From NCBI GenBank assembly GCA_022843605.1, contig JALHNI010000007.1, positions 23,532-87,531 of the forward strand: a DNA stretch of 64,000 nt. The letters run 5' to 3'. This DNA is from Bryobacter sp. GTDB taxonomy: Bacteria; Acidobacteriota; Terriglobia; Bryobacterales; Bryobacteraceae. Made by a program: the position numbers and the translations under genes. Positions 42,325 to 51,193 of this stretch are shown one piece after another. The notes under the pieces were generated by a model that saw only the letters and a list, made by a program, of their open reading frames with translations, did not search any database and was not told where the DNA came from. Each line of letters opens with the position of its first letter. Positions within the stretch are counted from its first letter, which is position 1.

Positions 42325-45300
42325 CTAGAATACGTACTTGAGGGCGAACTGAATGATCCGTGGTGCCCCAGCACTCGTAATTCGTCCAAACTGTGCCGTC
42401 TGCAAATTATTGTTCGGCAAACCCAGGTTCGCGTGGTTGAACAGGTTGAAGAATTCCGTGCGGAATTGCAGATTGTGCCCTTCGCGAACCGGAATCTGCT
42501 TGAAGAGCCCCCAATCGACCGTCACGCTTGCCGGCCCGGACAGGATGTTACGGCCCGACGTGCCGAAGGTGCCCTCTCGCGGCAAGGAGAAGGCCGCCGT
42601 ATCGAACCACTTCAGAATGCGGTCGTTCTTGCTGCGTCCTGAGTCCAGCCGCCAATCGCGAGAGATGTCCGCGCGGTCGGCGCCGTTGGCGGTCATCGAC
42701 TGGTCAATGCCCGCAGCCGCGGAGAACGTCAACCCGGAGTACGCACTGACGATGCCATTGTTCTGCCAACCGCCCAGTACGGCCCGCAGCACCGGATTCA
42801 TACCCTTCAGCTTGGGTAGATCCCACAGGTAGGAAGTCACGAAAGCGTGCGGACGATGTGAATCCGACAGGCCACGATCGCTGTTCCAGTTGTAAGGGTT
42901 GTTGATCACGCCGCTGTTCGCGGTGCCGGCATTGACCGCCGAGTCAATGTTCTTCGAAAACGTGTACGAACTGGTAACGCTCCAGTTGCGGCTGAAGCGC
43001 CGTTCAAAGGTAAAGATAGCGGCGTGGTAGGTGCTGTTCGCGACAGACTTCATCACCTTGACGCCGGTAAAGTCCGGCCAGTAAGGCCGCCGCTGATTCA
43101 CGTTCGCTCGCGTCGACTGGCCCGGCACGTACAAACCGACATTCTCGGTGTACACCAGCGGCAAACGCGTCCCCTTCGATCCCATGTAGGTGGCTCGTAC
43201 GATGTTCGCCGCGCCAAGCACCTGGCGCTCCAGCGTTACGTTCCACTGCTGCGTGTAAGCGTTGTTGTAATCGGGGTCGATCGCGTTCCAGCTCAGCGGT
43301 CGCGGAATCGCAAAGTTGGCCGGCTTGGGCGATGGCCCCGGAAATGGTGTCGTGCGTCCCGCAAACGGGTCGGCGGTGGTTGCGGGAAAGGGGAAAGTGA
43401 TCGCGGTGGCAAACATGGGGAGATTGGCGGGCTGCTGGACTTGCTCCGTGGGGATCAAGGTGTCGTAGAAGATGCCGTAGCCAATACGGATGCTGCTTTT
43501 GCCGTCGCCGAATGGGTCAATCGCCATGCCCAGACGAGGGGCGAGCCGCAGATTGCGCCTCGGCGCAAGTGAGTTTTGAATTCCCGCGTCGCCGGCGAAC
43601 AACATTCCGGTGGGTGCATCGGTAAAGACATTCGATCGTTGACCGGGCACGAAGTAGGCCGCTTGCGGAATCGAAAGCCAGTTGTCCTCCCACGGACGAA
43701 ACGGTTCATAGCGAAGGCCGAAGTTCATCGTGACCCGGCGGCTCATCTTGTAGTCGTCCTGCACGAAGGCCACCCAGTCGGTCTGGCGCACGCGCACCCG
43801 GAAGCCATCCGACTGCGCGAAGTTCGTCGGCCGGCCGATCAGCGCATCCGCGGCGCCATCGCCGGTGAGTTGCCCGAAGGTGAAGGCGCCGTTTCCGTTC
43901 ACGTTCACATGCGGCAGATTGAACTGCCGGCGAATGATATCGACACCCATCTTGAAGTTATGCTTCGAGCGCAGCCAACTGATGGCGCCCTTGTACTGGA
44001 AGTTATTCCGGACGAGCGTCGTGTCGCCGAACAGGTTCACGGCAAAATAGCCAGGCACACTGCTCAGGATAAAGTCGCTGCTGCCGGCCGCGGGAGTCAA
44101 CTTTGCTCCCAGATCCGACCAGGTGAACGGAGCTACCTCGCCCCGAATGCCCCACGAGCGATTGAATGTGGTGCCGAACTCGCCGATAACGTTCGGGCGA
44201 AACACGCGTGTGTAATTGAGCGTCGCGTTCGTCGCCACCTGAACCAGGGAGTTCGTGTAGCTGAGGATGTTTCCCGGCACGCCCAGGTTGGGCGCGGTAT
44301 TCGTCTCGCGAAAGATTCGCCCGTAGAGACGGTTGTTTTCGTTCAACTGGTGGTCCACCCGCAGGCTCCACTCGGAGTTATCCGAGAAGTTCGGACGCGC
44401 ATAGCGCAACAGCCCGGCCGGGTCGTCCGTCGTGGGGATGCCCTGCGCCAGGAACTTCTGGAAGACCGGATCCAGACGTGCCGTAGGAATTCGATTGCCC
44501 GGGAACGGCGTGTTGCCTGCGTCCGGATCGCGCACGATCACTGGGTTACCCTGCCCCGTTCGGACGTTCGTATAGTCGCCCGTCCGTTGAGCCGTCGTCA
44601 GCACCTGGGCCGTCAGATTGCTTGGCGCCGACCGTACCGGCGTCTTCTGAAAGCCGCCGAAGAAGAACGTCCGGTTTCGCCCGTTGTAGAGCTTCGGAAT
44701 CCACACTGGACCGCCGAACGTGCCGCCGTATTGGTTGCGCTTCAGTCCGTCGTGCGTCGGCGCGAAGAAGTTGCGCGCATTCAAACGGTAGTTCCGCAGA
44801 AATTCGAATGCCGTTCCGTGGAACTCGTTGGCGCCGGACCGAGTCACCACGTTCACCACACCGCCCGCGCGTCCGCCAAACTCCGCCGAGTAGCTATTCG
44901 TCTGGACGCTGAACTCCTGCAGCAAGTCGGGATTCGGGAAAGAATTGGCGACGCTGCGGTAGGTGTCCATATTGTCGCCTCCGTCCATTACGTAGTTCAA
45001 ACCGTTTGAGCGGCTACCGCTCACGGCCACGGATACCTGGTCCGCGGGCTGAAAGGAGCCGCCGACATCCTGCCGGATCGGGATGACCCCGGGCGTCAAT
45101 ACCGCCAACTGCAGCGCGTTGCGGCCGTTCAGAGGCAGGTCCACCATGCGCCTGGCGTCGATTACGTTGCGCAGCACGGCATCCTGGGTATTCACCGCCG
45201 CGCCCTGCCCGGTTACCTCCACCACCTCGCTCACCGAGCCCACCTTCAGCGCGACGTCCACCCGCAACCGTTCGTCAATCTGCAAACGAATGCCGCTCTG

Positions 45301-45558
45301 CGTCAGCCGCTGAAATCCAGCCGATTCCACCTCGAGCTTGTACTCTCCTGACGAAAGTGGCGTGATCGTGTAACCGCCGTTCGCATCGGTCTGAGCCTGT
45401 CGAGAAGCGTTCGTGCGCGTCTCCCGCAGCACCACCATCGCGCCGGGAACAGTGCCGCCGTTGGGATCGGTCACCGTGCCGGTGATTGCTCCGGTTCCTT
45501 GTGCGACGGCGAATCCCGCCGTCAGCGCGAAACTCACGAACCACGCAACTTGGCGCAT
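42325..45558 (-). CDS. TonB-dependent receptor with carboxypeptidase-regulatory domain (Oar-like)
   Basis: The 1077-residue receptor has a signal peptide (MRQVAWFVSFALTAGFAVAQ), a carboxypeptidase-regulatory domain (about 22-105, ITGTVTDPNGGTVPGAMV), a plug with LPLNGRNALQLAVLTPG and YVMDGGDNMD, and a barrel ending FALKYVF. The ATG at 45558 is preceded by GGAGG at a 5-base distance; the frame upstream begins only with TTG. A sigma70-type promoter (TTGACA, 17 bases, TAGACT) and a 15-bp operator lie just upstream. It heads the sugar-acid operon with the SDR and dehydratase, so it probably imports the substrate or its oligomer. It is a separate paralogue from the receptor at 7536. Confidence 0.9.
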   Translation of the reverse strand: MRQVAWFVSFALTAGFAVAQGTGAITGTVTDPNGGTVPGAMVVLRETRTNASRQAQTDANGGYTITPLSSGEYKLEVESAGFQRLTQSGIRLQIDERLRVDVALKVGSVSEVVEVTGQGAAVNTQDAVLRNVIDARRMVDLPLNGRNALQLAVLTPGVIPIRQDVGGSFQPADQVSVAVSGSRSNGLNYVMDGGDNMDTYRSVANSFPNPDLLQEFSVQTNSYSAEFGGRAGGVVNVVTRSGANEFHGTAFEFLRNYRLNARNFFAPTHDGLKRNQYGGTFGGPVWIPKLYNGRNRTFFFGGFQKTPVRSAPSNLTAQVLTTAQRTGDYTNVRTGQGNPVIVRDPDAGNTPFPGNRIPTARLDPVFQKFLAQGIPTTDDPAGLLRYARPNFSDNSEWSLRVDHQLNENNRLYGRIFRETNTAPNLGVPGNILSYTNSLVQVATNATLNYTRVFRPNVIGEFGTTFNRSWGIRGEVAPFTWSDLGAKLTPAAGSSDFILSSVPGYFAVNLFGDTTLVRNNFQYKGAISWLRSKHNFKMGVDIIRRQFNLPHVNVNGNGAFTFGQLTGDGAADALIGRPTNFAQSDGFRVRVRQTDWVAFVQDDYKMSRRVTMNFGLRYEPFRPWEDNWLSIPQAAYFVPGQRSNVFTDAPTGMLFAGDAGIQNSLAPRRNLRLAPRLGMAIDPFGDGKSSIRIGYGIFYDTLIPTEQVQQPANLPMFATAITFPFPATTADPFAGRTTPFPGPSPKPANFAIPRPLSWNAIDPDYNNAYTQQWNVTLERQVLGAANIVRATYMGSKGTRLPLVYTENVGLYVPGQSTRANVNQRRPYWPDFTGVKVMKSVANSTYHAAIFTFERRFSRNWSVTSSYTFSKNIDSAVNAGTANSGVINNPYNWNSDRGLSDSHRPHAFVTSYLWDLPKLKGMNPVLRAVLGGWQNNGIVSAYSGLTFSAAAGIDQSMTANGADRADISRDWRLDSGRSKNDRILKWFDTAAFSLPREGTFGTSGRNILSGPASVTVDWGLFKQIPVREGHNLQFRTEFFNLFNHANLGLPNNNLQTAQFGRITSAGAPRIIQFALKYVF

Positions 45559-45572
45559 GCAAACCTCCAAGA

Positions 45573-45587
45573 TTCCGCAATGCGGAA
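45573..45587. promoter_or_regulatory. IclR-type operator 1, between TonB promoter and TonB start codon
   Basis: TTCCGCAATGCGGAA is a perfect 7-bp inverted repeat around one central base. It lies downstream of the predicted transcription start of the TonB gene, so bound regulator would block the start of transcription or elongation. Nearly the same sequence occurs twice more nearby (45651-45665 and 46543-46557). Confidence 0.7.
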
Positions 45588-45611
45588 CTCGCTTCTATCG
45601 GAACTTTAGGC

Positions 45612-45640
45612 AGTCTATGCAGGTCGGCCGTAAATGTCAA
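45612..45640 (-). promoter_or_regulatory. sigma70-type promoter of the TonB/SDR/dehydratase operon
   Basis: On the minus strand TTGACA (45635-45640) is followed by a 17-base spacer and TAGACT (45612-45617). The hexamers and spacing fit the sigma70 consensus well, and transcription would start near 45605, upstream of operator 1 and the receptor start at 45558. Confidence 0.7.
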
Positions 45641-45650
45641 TAGAATGCAC

Positions 45651-45665
45651 TTCCGCATTGCGGAA
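45651..45665. promoter_or_regulatory. IclR-type operator 2, at the -35 of the iclR promoter
   Basis: TTCCGCATTGCGGAA, a perfect 7-bp inverted repeat. TATGCT at 45674-45679 lies 17 bases from the end of TTCCGC (45651-45656), so the left operator half stands where a -35 hexamer would be. This suggests autoregulation of the regulator gene. Confidence 0.65.
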
Positions 45666-45690
45666 AATTGCGCTATGCTGTTCTTCCCAG

Positions 45691-46542
45691 ATGGCCACCA
45701 AATCCGCCGCGAAACGACCCGCCCCCAACGCCTCAAAGCCTTCGCGCCGGCGCGAAAGCATGTCTTCCACACTTAAGTGTTTTGAGGCTTTCGACCTGCT
45801 GGCGCAGGAGCCTTACGAATTGCCTCTGGCGGAGATCGCCGCCCGGCTCCAGCAACCCCTCACCACCGCTCATCGGCTGCTCGCCACGCTCACCGAAGCC
45901 GGCTTCGCCGAGCAGGACCCCGCCTCCCGTCACTACCGTCTCGCCGGCAAAGCCCTCTGGGCCGGCGCCGCCTATCTGCGCAACTCGCCCGTCTACCGCG
46001 CCGCCTTCCTGATCATGCAGGAAGCGGCTCGCCACTGCCCTGGCCTTATCCATCTGGGTGCGCTGCATGGCAACTGGGTGCTGTATCTCCACACCGTCGG
46101 CAGCCCCAGCCGCCTCTACCTCTACGCCGATACCGGCGAGCGCCGAACGCTGCACGCCACTGGTCTGGGTAAGGCAATTCTGGCGTGGCAACCGGCCGAT
46201 GTCGTCAACCGCATCGTCAGCCAGAAGCTGGAGCGCTTCACCAAACGCACCATCTGCTCCCCCACCGAGCTGCGCGAGGAACTGCGTCTCACCCGCCAGC
46301 GCGGCTACGCCATCGACGACGAAGAAGGCGTGATGGGCCTGCGCTGCGTCGCCGCGCCGGTTTTCGACCGTAGCGGCATCAGTGTGGCCGCTCTTAGCAT
46401 TAGCGCGCCGGTGAACGTTATGGCCCCGGCCGCCCTCGAAGGTTTCGCTACCGACATTCGCGAAGCCGCCATGAAGGTTTCCGTGCAGATTGGCTATCGT
46501 CCGGCCAGCAGCAACATGCTCTCTCTAATGGGAGCCAAGTGA
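45691..46542 (+). CDS. IclR-family transcriptional regulator
   Basis: The 283-residue protein has an N-terminal winged-helix domain (about 30-90; LPLAEIAARLQQPLTTAHRLLATL is the helix-turn-helix region) and a C-terminal effector domain with LHATGLGKAILA, RGYAIDDEEGVMGLRCVAAP and ALSISAP, all typical of IclR regulators. Such proteins bind palindromic operators and respond to small organic acids or sugar-acid intermediates. The ATG at 45691 keeps operator 2 upstream; ATGs at 45634 and 45763 are alternatives. It is divergent from the TonB operon and is followed by the aldehyde dehydrogenase gene, and three matching palindromes are placed at these promoters. Confidence 0.9.
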   Translation: MATKSAAKRPAPNASKPSRRRESMSSTLKCFEAFDLLAQEPYELPLAEIAARLQQPLTTAHRLLATLTEAGFAEQDPASRHYRLAGKALWAGAAYLRNSPVYRAAFLIMQEAARHCPGLIHLGALHGNWVLYLHTVGSPSRLYLYADTGERRTLHATGLGKAILAWQPADVVNRIVSQKLERFTKRTICSPTELREELRLTRQRGYAIDDEEGVMGLRCVAAPVFDRSGISVAALSISAPVNVMAPAALEGFATDIREAAMKVSVQIGYRPASSNMLSLMGAK

Positions 46543-46571
46543 TTCCGCATCGCGGAAGAGGCGTTTACAAT
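46543..46571 (+). promoter_or_regulatory. IclR-type operator 3 and promoter of the aldehyde dehydrogenase gene
   Basis: TTCCGCATCGCGGAA at 46543-46557 has 6-bp perfect arms around ATC. TACAAT at 46566-46571 lies 17 bases after TTCCGC, exactly the geometry seen at operator 2. It starts one base after the iclR stop codon and ends 52 bases before the aldehyde dehydrogenase ATG. Confidence 0.65.
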
Positions 46572-46608
46572 ACAGAATCATTCCCGTATCATCGCTGAGG
46601 AACTTTCC

Positions 46609-48069
46609 ATGATCCGCAATTTCATCGCCGGCGAATGGCGCGCCTCCACCGCCAACCAATTCTTCCCCGTGCTCAATCCGGCCACCGCCGAACCGCTCGG
46701 CCAGACTCCAATCTCGCCCGCCTCCGAGGTCGACGAAGCCGTCAACAGCGCGCACAGCGCGTATGAACGATGGCGGCGGGTCCCGGTTGGCGATCGCGTG
46801 CAGGTGCTGCACAAGCTCAAGGCGCGTCTCGAAAGCGACCTGGAGGACCTCGCCCGCACCATCACCGTCGAATGCGGCAAGACCCTCGCCGAGTCACGCG
46901 GTGAACTCCGCCGGGCCATCGAGAACGTTGAAGTCGCCGCCGGGATGCCGATGCTGATGCAGGGCAACTTCTCGGAGGATATCGCTTCCGGCATTGACGA
47001 GTTCTCCATCCGGCAGCCGCTGGGCGTTTGCGCGATCATTGCGCCATTCAACTTTCCCGGCATGATCCCGTTCTGGTTCCTGCCCTACGCGATCGCCTGT
47101 GGTAACGGCGTAGTCGTCAAGCCCTCTGAGCGGGTGCCGCTCACGATGCAGAAGGTCTTCACGTTGCTTACCGAATGCGGCTTGCCCGCGGACGTCGTCA
47201 ACTTGCTTAACGGAGACCGCCACACATCGGAACTGCTGATTTCGCACCCCCTCGTCCGCGCGGTGAGCTTTGTCGGCTCTTCGGCCGGCGCGCGCGCGGT
47301 GTACGCCCTCGCGGGCGCCCACGGCAAGCGCGTGCAATGTCAGGGCGGCGCCAAGAATCCGATTGTCGTGCTGCCCGACGCTGACATCGACAACGCGACA
47401 CCGGTGATCGCCGATAGCGCTTTCGGCTGCGCCGGGCAGCGCTGCCTTGCCGCGTCCATGGCCATTCTCGTGGGCGACGCCCGAAAAGGCTTCGGCGACA
47501 GCCTGCGGCAGGCCGCTGCGCAACGCACCACCGGCAACGGTTTGGACGAAGTCCAGATGGGGCCGGTGATCAGCCCTGAAAGTCGCAACCGCATTCTCAG
47601 CCTGGTTGACCGCGCCGTCAGCGACGGCGCACGCCTCACCGTCGATGGACGCTACCCGCAGATCGCCGGCGGCGAACTCGGCAACTTCATCCGGCCCACC
47701 ATCCTCGAGGGCCTGCCCCTGGCAAGCGATGTCACGCGCACCGAGATCTTCGGCCCCGTGCTCAGCCTGCACGAAGTCGACACGGTCGACGAAGCCATCG
47801 CCCTCGTCAATACCGGTAGCTACGGCAATATGGCCTGCCTATTCACCCGCAGCGGCGATGCCGCCCGCAAGTTTCGTAGCGAAGCCGAGGTCGGCAACGT
47901 CGGCATCAATGTCGGCGTCGCCGCTCCCATGGCCTTCTTCCCCTTTAGCGGCGCGCGCGAAAGCTTCTTCGGAGATCTGCACGGCCAGGGCCGGGATGCC
48001 GTCCGCTTCTTTACTCAGGAGAAGGTGGTCGTCGAACGCTGGCCCAAAGACTGGACGCGCCAATTCTAA
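46609..48069 (+). CDS. aldehyde dehydrogenase, methylmalonate-semialdehyde dehydrogenase (MmsA) type
   Basis: The 486-residue protein follows MmsA/IolA closely: [34 protein letters not shown] and the catalytic cysteine in [10 protein letters not shown]. MmsA-type enzymes oxidise malonate- or methylmalonate-semialdehyde, often with CoA. In this locus it may oxidise an aldehyde cleavage product of the imported sugar acid, so the true substrate could differ. It follows the iclR gene and operator 3, and the alcohol dehydrogenase gene begins 10 bases after its stop. A ribosome binding site GAGGAA precedes the ATG. Confidence 0.85.
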   Translation: MIRNFIAGEWRASTANQFFPVLNPATAEPLGQTPISPASEVDEAVNSAHSAYERWRRVPVGDRVQVLHKLKARLESDLEDLARTITVECGKTLAESRGELRRAIENVEVAAGMPMLMQGNFSEDIASGIDEFSIRQPLGVCAIIAPFNFPGMIPFWFLPYAIACGNGVVVKPSERVPLTMQKVFTLLTECGLPADVVNLLNGDRHTSELLISHPLVRAVSFVGSSAGARAVYALAGAHGKRVQCQGGAKNPIVVLPDADIDNATPVIADSAFGCAGQRCLAASMAILVGDARKGFGDSLRQAAAQRTTGNGLDEVQMGPVISPESRNRILSLVDRAVSDGARLTVDGRYPQIAGGELGNFIRPTILEGLPLASDVTRTEIFGPVLSLHEVDTVDEAIALVNTGSYGNMACLFTRSGDAARKFRSEAEVGNVGINVGVAAPMAFFPFSGARESFFGDLHGQGRDAVRFFTQEKVVVERWPKDWTRQF

Positions 48070-48079
48070 AGGAGCCCCC

Positions 48080-49249
48080 ATGAGCCACGTATTCCACGCG
48101 CCCATCGCCATCTTTAGCGGTGCCGGCTGTCGTCAACAGCTGCCGGAGTGCGTTGCCAGTCTCGGCCTTCGCACTGTGTTGATCGTCACCGATGCCTTTC
48201 TCGTCCGCACGGACGTGATCCAACCATTCCTCGATCGACTCCGCGAGCACGGCATCCGGGCCGAAGTTTTCGCTGATGTCCAACCCGACCCCACCGACAC
48301 CAATGTCGCCGCCGGCGTTGCCGCCTATCTTGCCGCCGAGGCCCAAGGCATTGTCGCCATCGGGGGCGGCAGCCCCATCGATACGGCCAAAGTGATCTCG
48401 GCGTCCATAGCCAATCCCGGTCCGCTTGAACGCTTCCAGGGCTATCACCGCATCGCACTGGCCGGTCCTCCGGTGATCGTCATTCCCACCACGGCCGGCA
48501 CCGGCAGCGAAGCCACCAAGGTCGCCGTCATCACCGACAACGTCCGCCAAGTGAAGATGATGATGCTGGACGCCAAGCTCATGCCGCGCATCGCCATGGT
48601 CGACTACGAACTCAGCCTGAGCATGCCCCCCGCACTGACGGCGCACGTCGGCGTCGACACCCTCACCCACGGCCTTGAGGCGTACGTCTCTCGCAAGGCC
48701 AACGCCCTTACTGATCCGCTGGCCCAATCCACCATCCGCCTTACTGCGCGCAACCTGCGCACCGCTTGGAGCGACCCATCGAATCGCGAAGCGCGCGAAG
48801 CAATGGCCGTCGCCGCACTGCACGGCGGGATGGCCTTCACCAACAGCGGGCTCTGCCTCGTCCACGGCATGAGCCGCCCCCTGGGCGCCGTTTTCCATCT
48901 CGCCCACGGACTCTCCAACGCCATCCTCCTGCCCACCGTCACGCGCTTCTCCATCAGTGGCAACCCGGCCCGTTACGCCGCAGTCGCGCGCCTGATGGAC
49001 CTCGCGACGCCGGCTCACTCCGACGAAGAAGCCTGCCGGGCGCTGGTCGACGGCCTCGCGCAACTCAATCGCGACCTCAAGGTGCCGACCTTGGCCGAGT
49101 GCCTCCAGCATGATGTTTCGGCCTTCCGTCAGCACCTGAGAAAGATGGCTGACGACGCCCTCTCCTCGGGTAGCCCCGCCAACAACCCGCGCATTCCCAC
49201 AGCCGAGCAGATCGTTGAACTGTACGAAGAGGCCTGGGCCTTCGCCTGA
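48080..49249 (+). CDS. iron-containing alcohol dehydrogenase
   Basis: The 389-residue product has GGGSPIDTAKV for nucleotide binding, PTTAGTGSEAT, and the metal-ligand stretches DTLTHGLEAYVS, HGMSRPLGAVFHLAHG. The ATG at 48080 has AAAGGAG 5 bases before it; the longer open frame upstream overlaps the aldehyde dehydrogenase in another frame and is not real. The family includes lactaldehyde reductase and 1,2-propanediol oxidoreductases, which would fit deoxy-sugar breakdown. The substrate is otherwise unassigned. Confidence 0.85.
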   Translation: MSHVFHAPIAIFSGAGCRQQLPECVASLGLRTVLIVTDAFLVRTDVIQPFLDRLREHGIRAEVFADVQPDPTDTNVAAGVAAYLAAEAQGIVAIGGGSPIDTAKVISASIANPGPLERFQGYHRIALAGPPVIVIPTTAGTGSEATKVAVITDNVRQVKMMMLDAKLMPRIAMVDYELSLSMPPALTAHVGVDTLTHGLEAYVSRKANALTDPLAQSTIRLTARNLRTAWSDPSNREAREAMAVAALHGGMAFTNSGLCLVHGMSRPLGAVFHLAHGLSNAILLPTVTRFSISGNPARYAAVARLMDLATPAHSDEEACRALVDGLAQLNRDLKVPTLAECLQHDVSAFRQHLRKMADDALSSGSPANNPRIPTAEQIVELYEEAWAFA

Positions 49250-49271
49250 CCGGACCGTTAAACTACAACCT

Positions 49272-51191
49272 ATGAAACTGGTCGTGCTGCTGCTCGCGAG
49301 TTCCTTCTGCTGGGCGCAAGGGACCTTGGACAAAGTGGCCGACCTCGGTGGCGGCACGGAGGTCTACGTTCACTCCAGCACCGCCAACGCCTATCTTGTC
49401 CGGCAAGGCGACTCCGCCCTGCTGATCGACGTCGGTGACGGCGGCATCCTGGAACACCTTCCCCAACTGGGCATCAGGCACCTGGAATGGGTCTTCTTCA
49501 CCCACCACCATCGCGAGCAGTTGCAGGGCTACGCCAGACTCAAACCCTGGTCGCCGAAGATCGCGGCGCCGCAAGCCGAACGCGCCTTCTTCGAAAACCC
49601 ATTTTCCTTCCGCAAAATGAAGCCGTCCTTGGCCGATGCTTTTACCGTACACGGCTCCAGCTACCTGCGCGTACCCAAAGAGCGCATCCCCATCGACCGC
49701 GGCTTCGCCAAGATGGACAGCTTCACCTGGCGGGGCCTCGAATTTCATTGCCTCGAGACGAAAGGCAACAGTCCTGGCGCGATGAGTTACCTGCTGAAAG
49801 GGGCCGCCGGCTGGATCGCCTTCAGTGGCGACGTCATCGTCGATGGCGCCCGCATGCAGACCTGGTTTGACACCGAGTGGGACTACGGCTTCGCCAAGGG
49901 CATCTACGCGCTGGTGGAATCGGCGGCGCTGCTCGAGCAGTTCAACCCGGCGCTGCTACTGCCTTCGCATGGCCCGGTGATCCGCAACGCCAAGGCTCAA
50001 CTCGCCGAATTGCAAAGCAAGCTTCGCCAACTGGAGCCGCTCTACGTCCGCGGCTACTCCGTTTTCAAGTTCGCCGGCGCTGACCAGGACCGAACCTCCA
50101 CACCGACGGCCATCCCGCACGTCTGGCAAGTCTCCCCGCACCTCTACAAGTTCAAGGGGCCGGACTATGCCGTCAACTTCTACCTGATCCTCGCCGACAG
50201 TGGCCGTGGTCTGCTGGTGGATTGCGGGCTCTTCGACCGCAAGTTCCTCGACCAATCGATCGAGCGCATGCAGCGGCAGCTTGGCCTGAAGAAGATTGAC
50301 GCGTGCATCGTCACGCACATGCATGGTGACCACATGCTGGAGGCCCAGCACCTGCGCGAGAAATGGGGCGCCGAAGTGTGGGCGCTGGACAACATGGCCG
50401 AGAAAATGGAGCATCCGGAATGGTTTGACTATACGGCCGCCATCGAATCCTACCCGCGCGGCGTAGCCTCGCTCAAAGTCGATCGCCGCTTTAAGCCCGG
50501 CGAGCGGCTCGATTGGGAAGGCTTCAACTTCAACGTCGACTGGATGCCCGGCCAAACCGAGTTCGCCCTCGCCGTCCGCGGCGTGATCGATCAGCGCAAG
50601 GTCGTCTTTACCGGCGACAATCTCTTTGGCAATCCGGCGGACCCCTCCCAGAACGGCCATGAAGCGGTGGTCGCCCGCAACTCCAGCATTCTCGAAGAGG
50701 GCTACATCTACGGCGCTGAGTACCTAAAACGAATTCAGCCGGACATCATCCTCGGCGGACACTCCTACGTGATGGACCAGCCGGCGGCCTTCATCGAACG
50801 GTATCGTCAATGGGCCTATGACCTACGGGCAGCCTTCCGTAGCCTGGCCAATGACGAAGACTACCGCTACTGGTATGACCCTTATTGGGTGCGCGCCGAG
50901 CCCTACCGGGTCAAGTTGCGGCGCGGCGAACCGCAGGACGTCACGCTGCACATTCGCAACTTCAGATCGAGGACACAGCAGCACCGCATCGCGATCCAAA
51001 CCCCCATCGGCATCGCCTCCGCGCCGCAACTGGTGCGGGGCGACCTGCAAGCGACCAGCCGCGGGACTGTGACGCTGCGACTGAAGGCCGATGCCACCGC
51101 AGCGCCCGGCGTACAACTCGTCGTCTTCGACATTACCCTCGACGGCCGCCGGTATGGCGAATACTTCGACCTGATCGTCGAGGTGGAGTAG
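49272..51191 (+). CDS. secreted tandem metallo-beta-lactamase-fold protein
   Basis: The 639-residue product has a signal peptide (MKLVVLLLASSFCWAQ) and two MBL-fold domains. In the first (about 25-250) the metal motif is THHHREQ, with the usual D and H replaced by E and Q, followed by FSGD and SHGP. The second (about 285-530) has the intact THMHGDH, FTGDN and GGHS. A C-terminal beta domain of about 90 residues (HIRNFRSRTQQHRIAI) looks like an immunoglobulin-like module. Only the second domain is expected to bind two metals fully. It starts 22 bases after the alcohol dehydrogenase and ends two bases from the convergent RraA-like gene. The reaction is unknown; hydrolysis of a lactone or ester is plausible. 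Confidence 0.75.
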   Translation: MKLVVLLLASSFCWAQGTLDKVADLGGGTEVYVHSSTANAYLVRQGDSALLIDVGDGGILEHLPQLGIRHLEWVFFTHHHREQLQGYARLKPWSPKIAAPQAERAFFENPFSFRKMKPSLADAFTVHGSSYLRVPKERIPIDRGFAKMDSFTWRGLEFHCLETKGNSPGAMSYLLKGAAGWIAFSGDVIVDGARMQTWFDTEWDYGFAKGIYALVESAALLEQFNPALLLPSHGPVIRNAKAQLAELQSKLRQLEPLYVRGYSVFKFAGADQDRTSTPTAIPHVWQVSPHLYKFKGPDYAVNFYLILADSGRGLLVDCGLFDRKFLDQSIERMQRQLGLKKIDACIVTHMHGDHMLEAQHLREKWGAEVWALDNMAEKMEHPEWFDYTAAIESYPRGVASLKVDRRFKPGERLDWEGFNFNVDWMPGQTEFALAVRGVIDQRKVVFTGDNLFGNPADPSQNGHEAVVARNSSILEEGYIYGAEYLKRIQPDIILGGHSYVMDQPAAFIERYRQWAYDLRAAFRSLANDEDYRYWYDPYWVRAEPYRVKLRRGEPQDVTLHIRNFRSRTQQHRIAIQTPIGIASAPQLVRGDLQATSRGTVTLRLKADATAAPGVQLVVFDITLDGRRYGEYFDLIVEVE

Positions 51192-51193
51192 CC

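Noticed and set aside
46894..49357. Two long minus-strand frames over the aldehyde and alcohol dehydrogenase genes
   Set aside because: The plus strand carries complete catalytic motifs for both enzymes; the antisense products are Gly/Ala/Asp-rich and domain-free.
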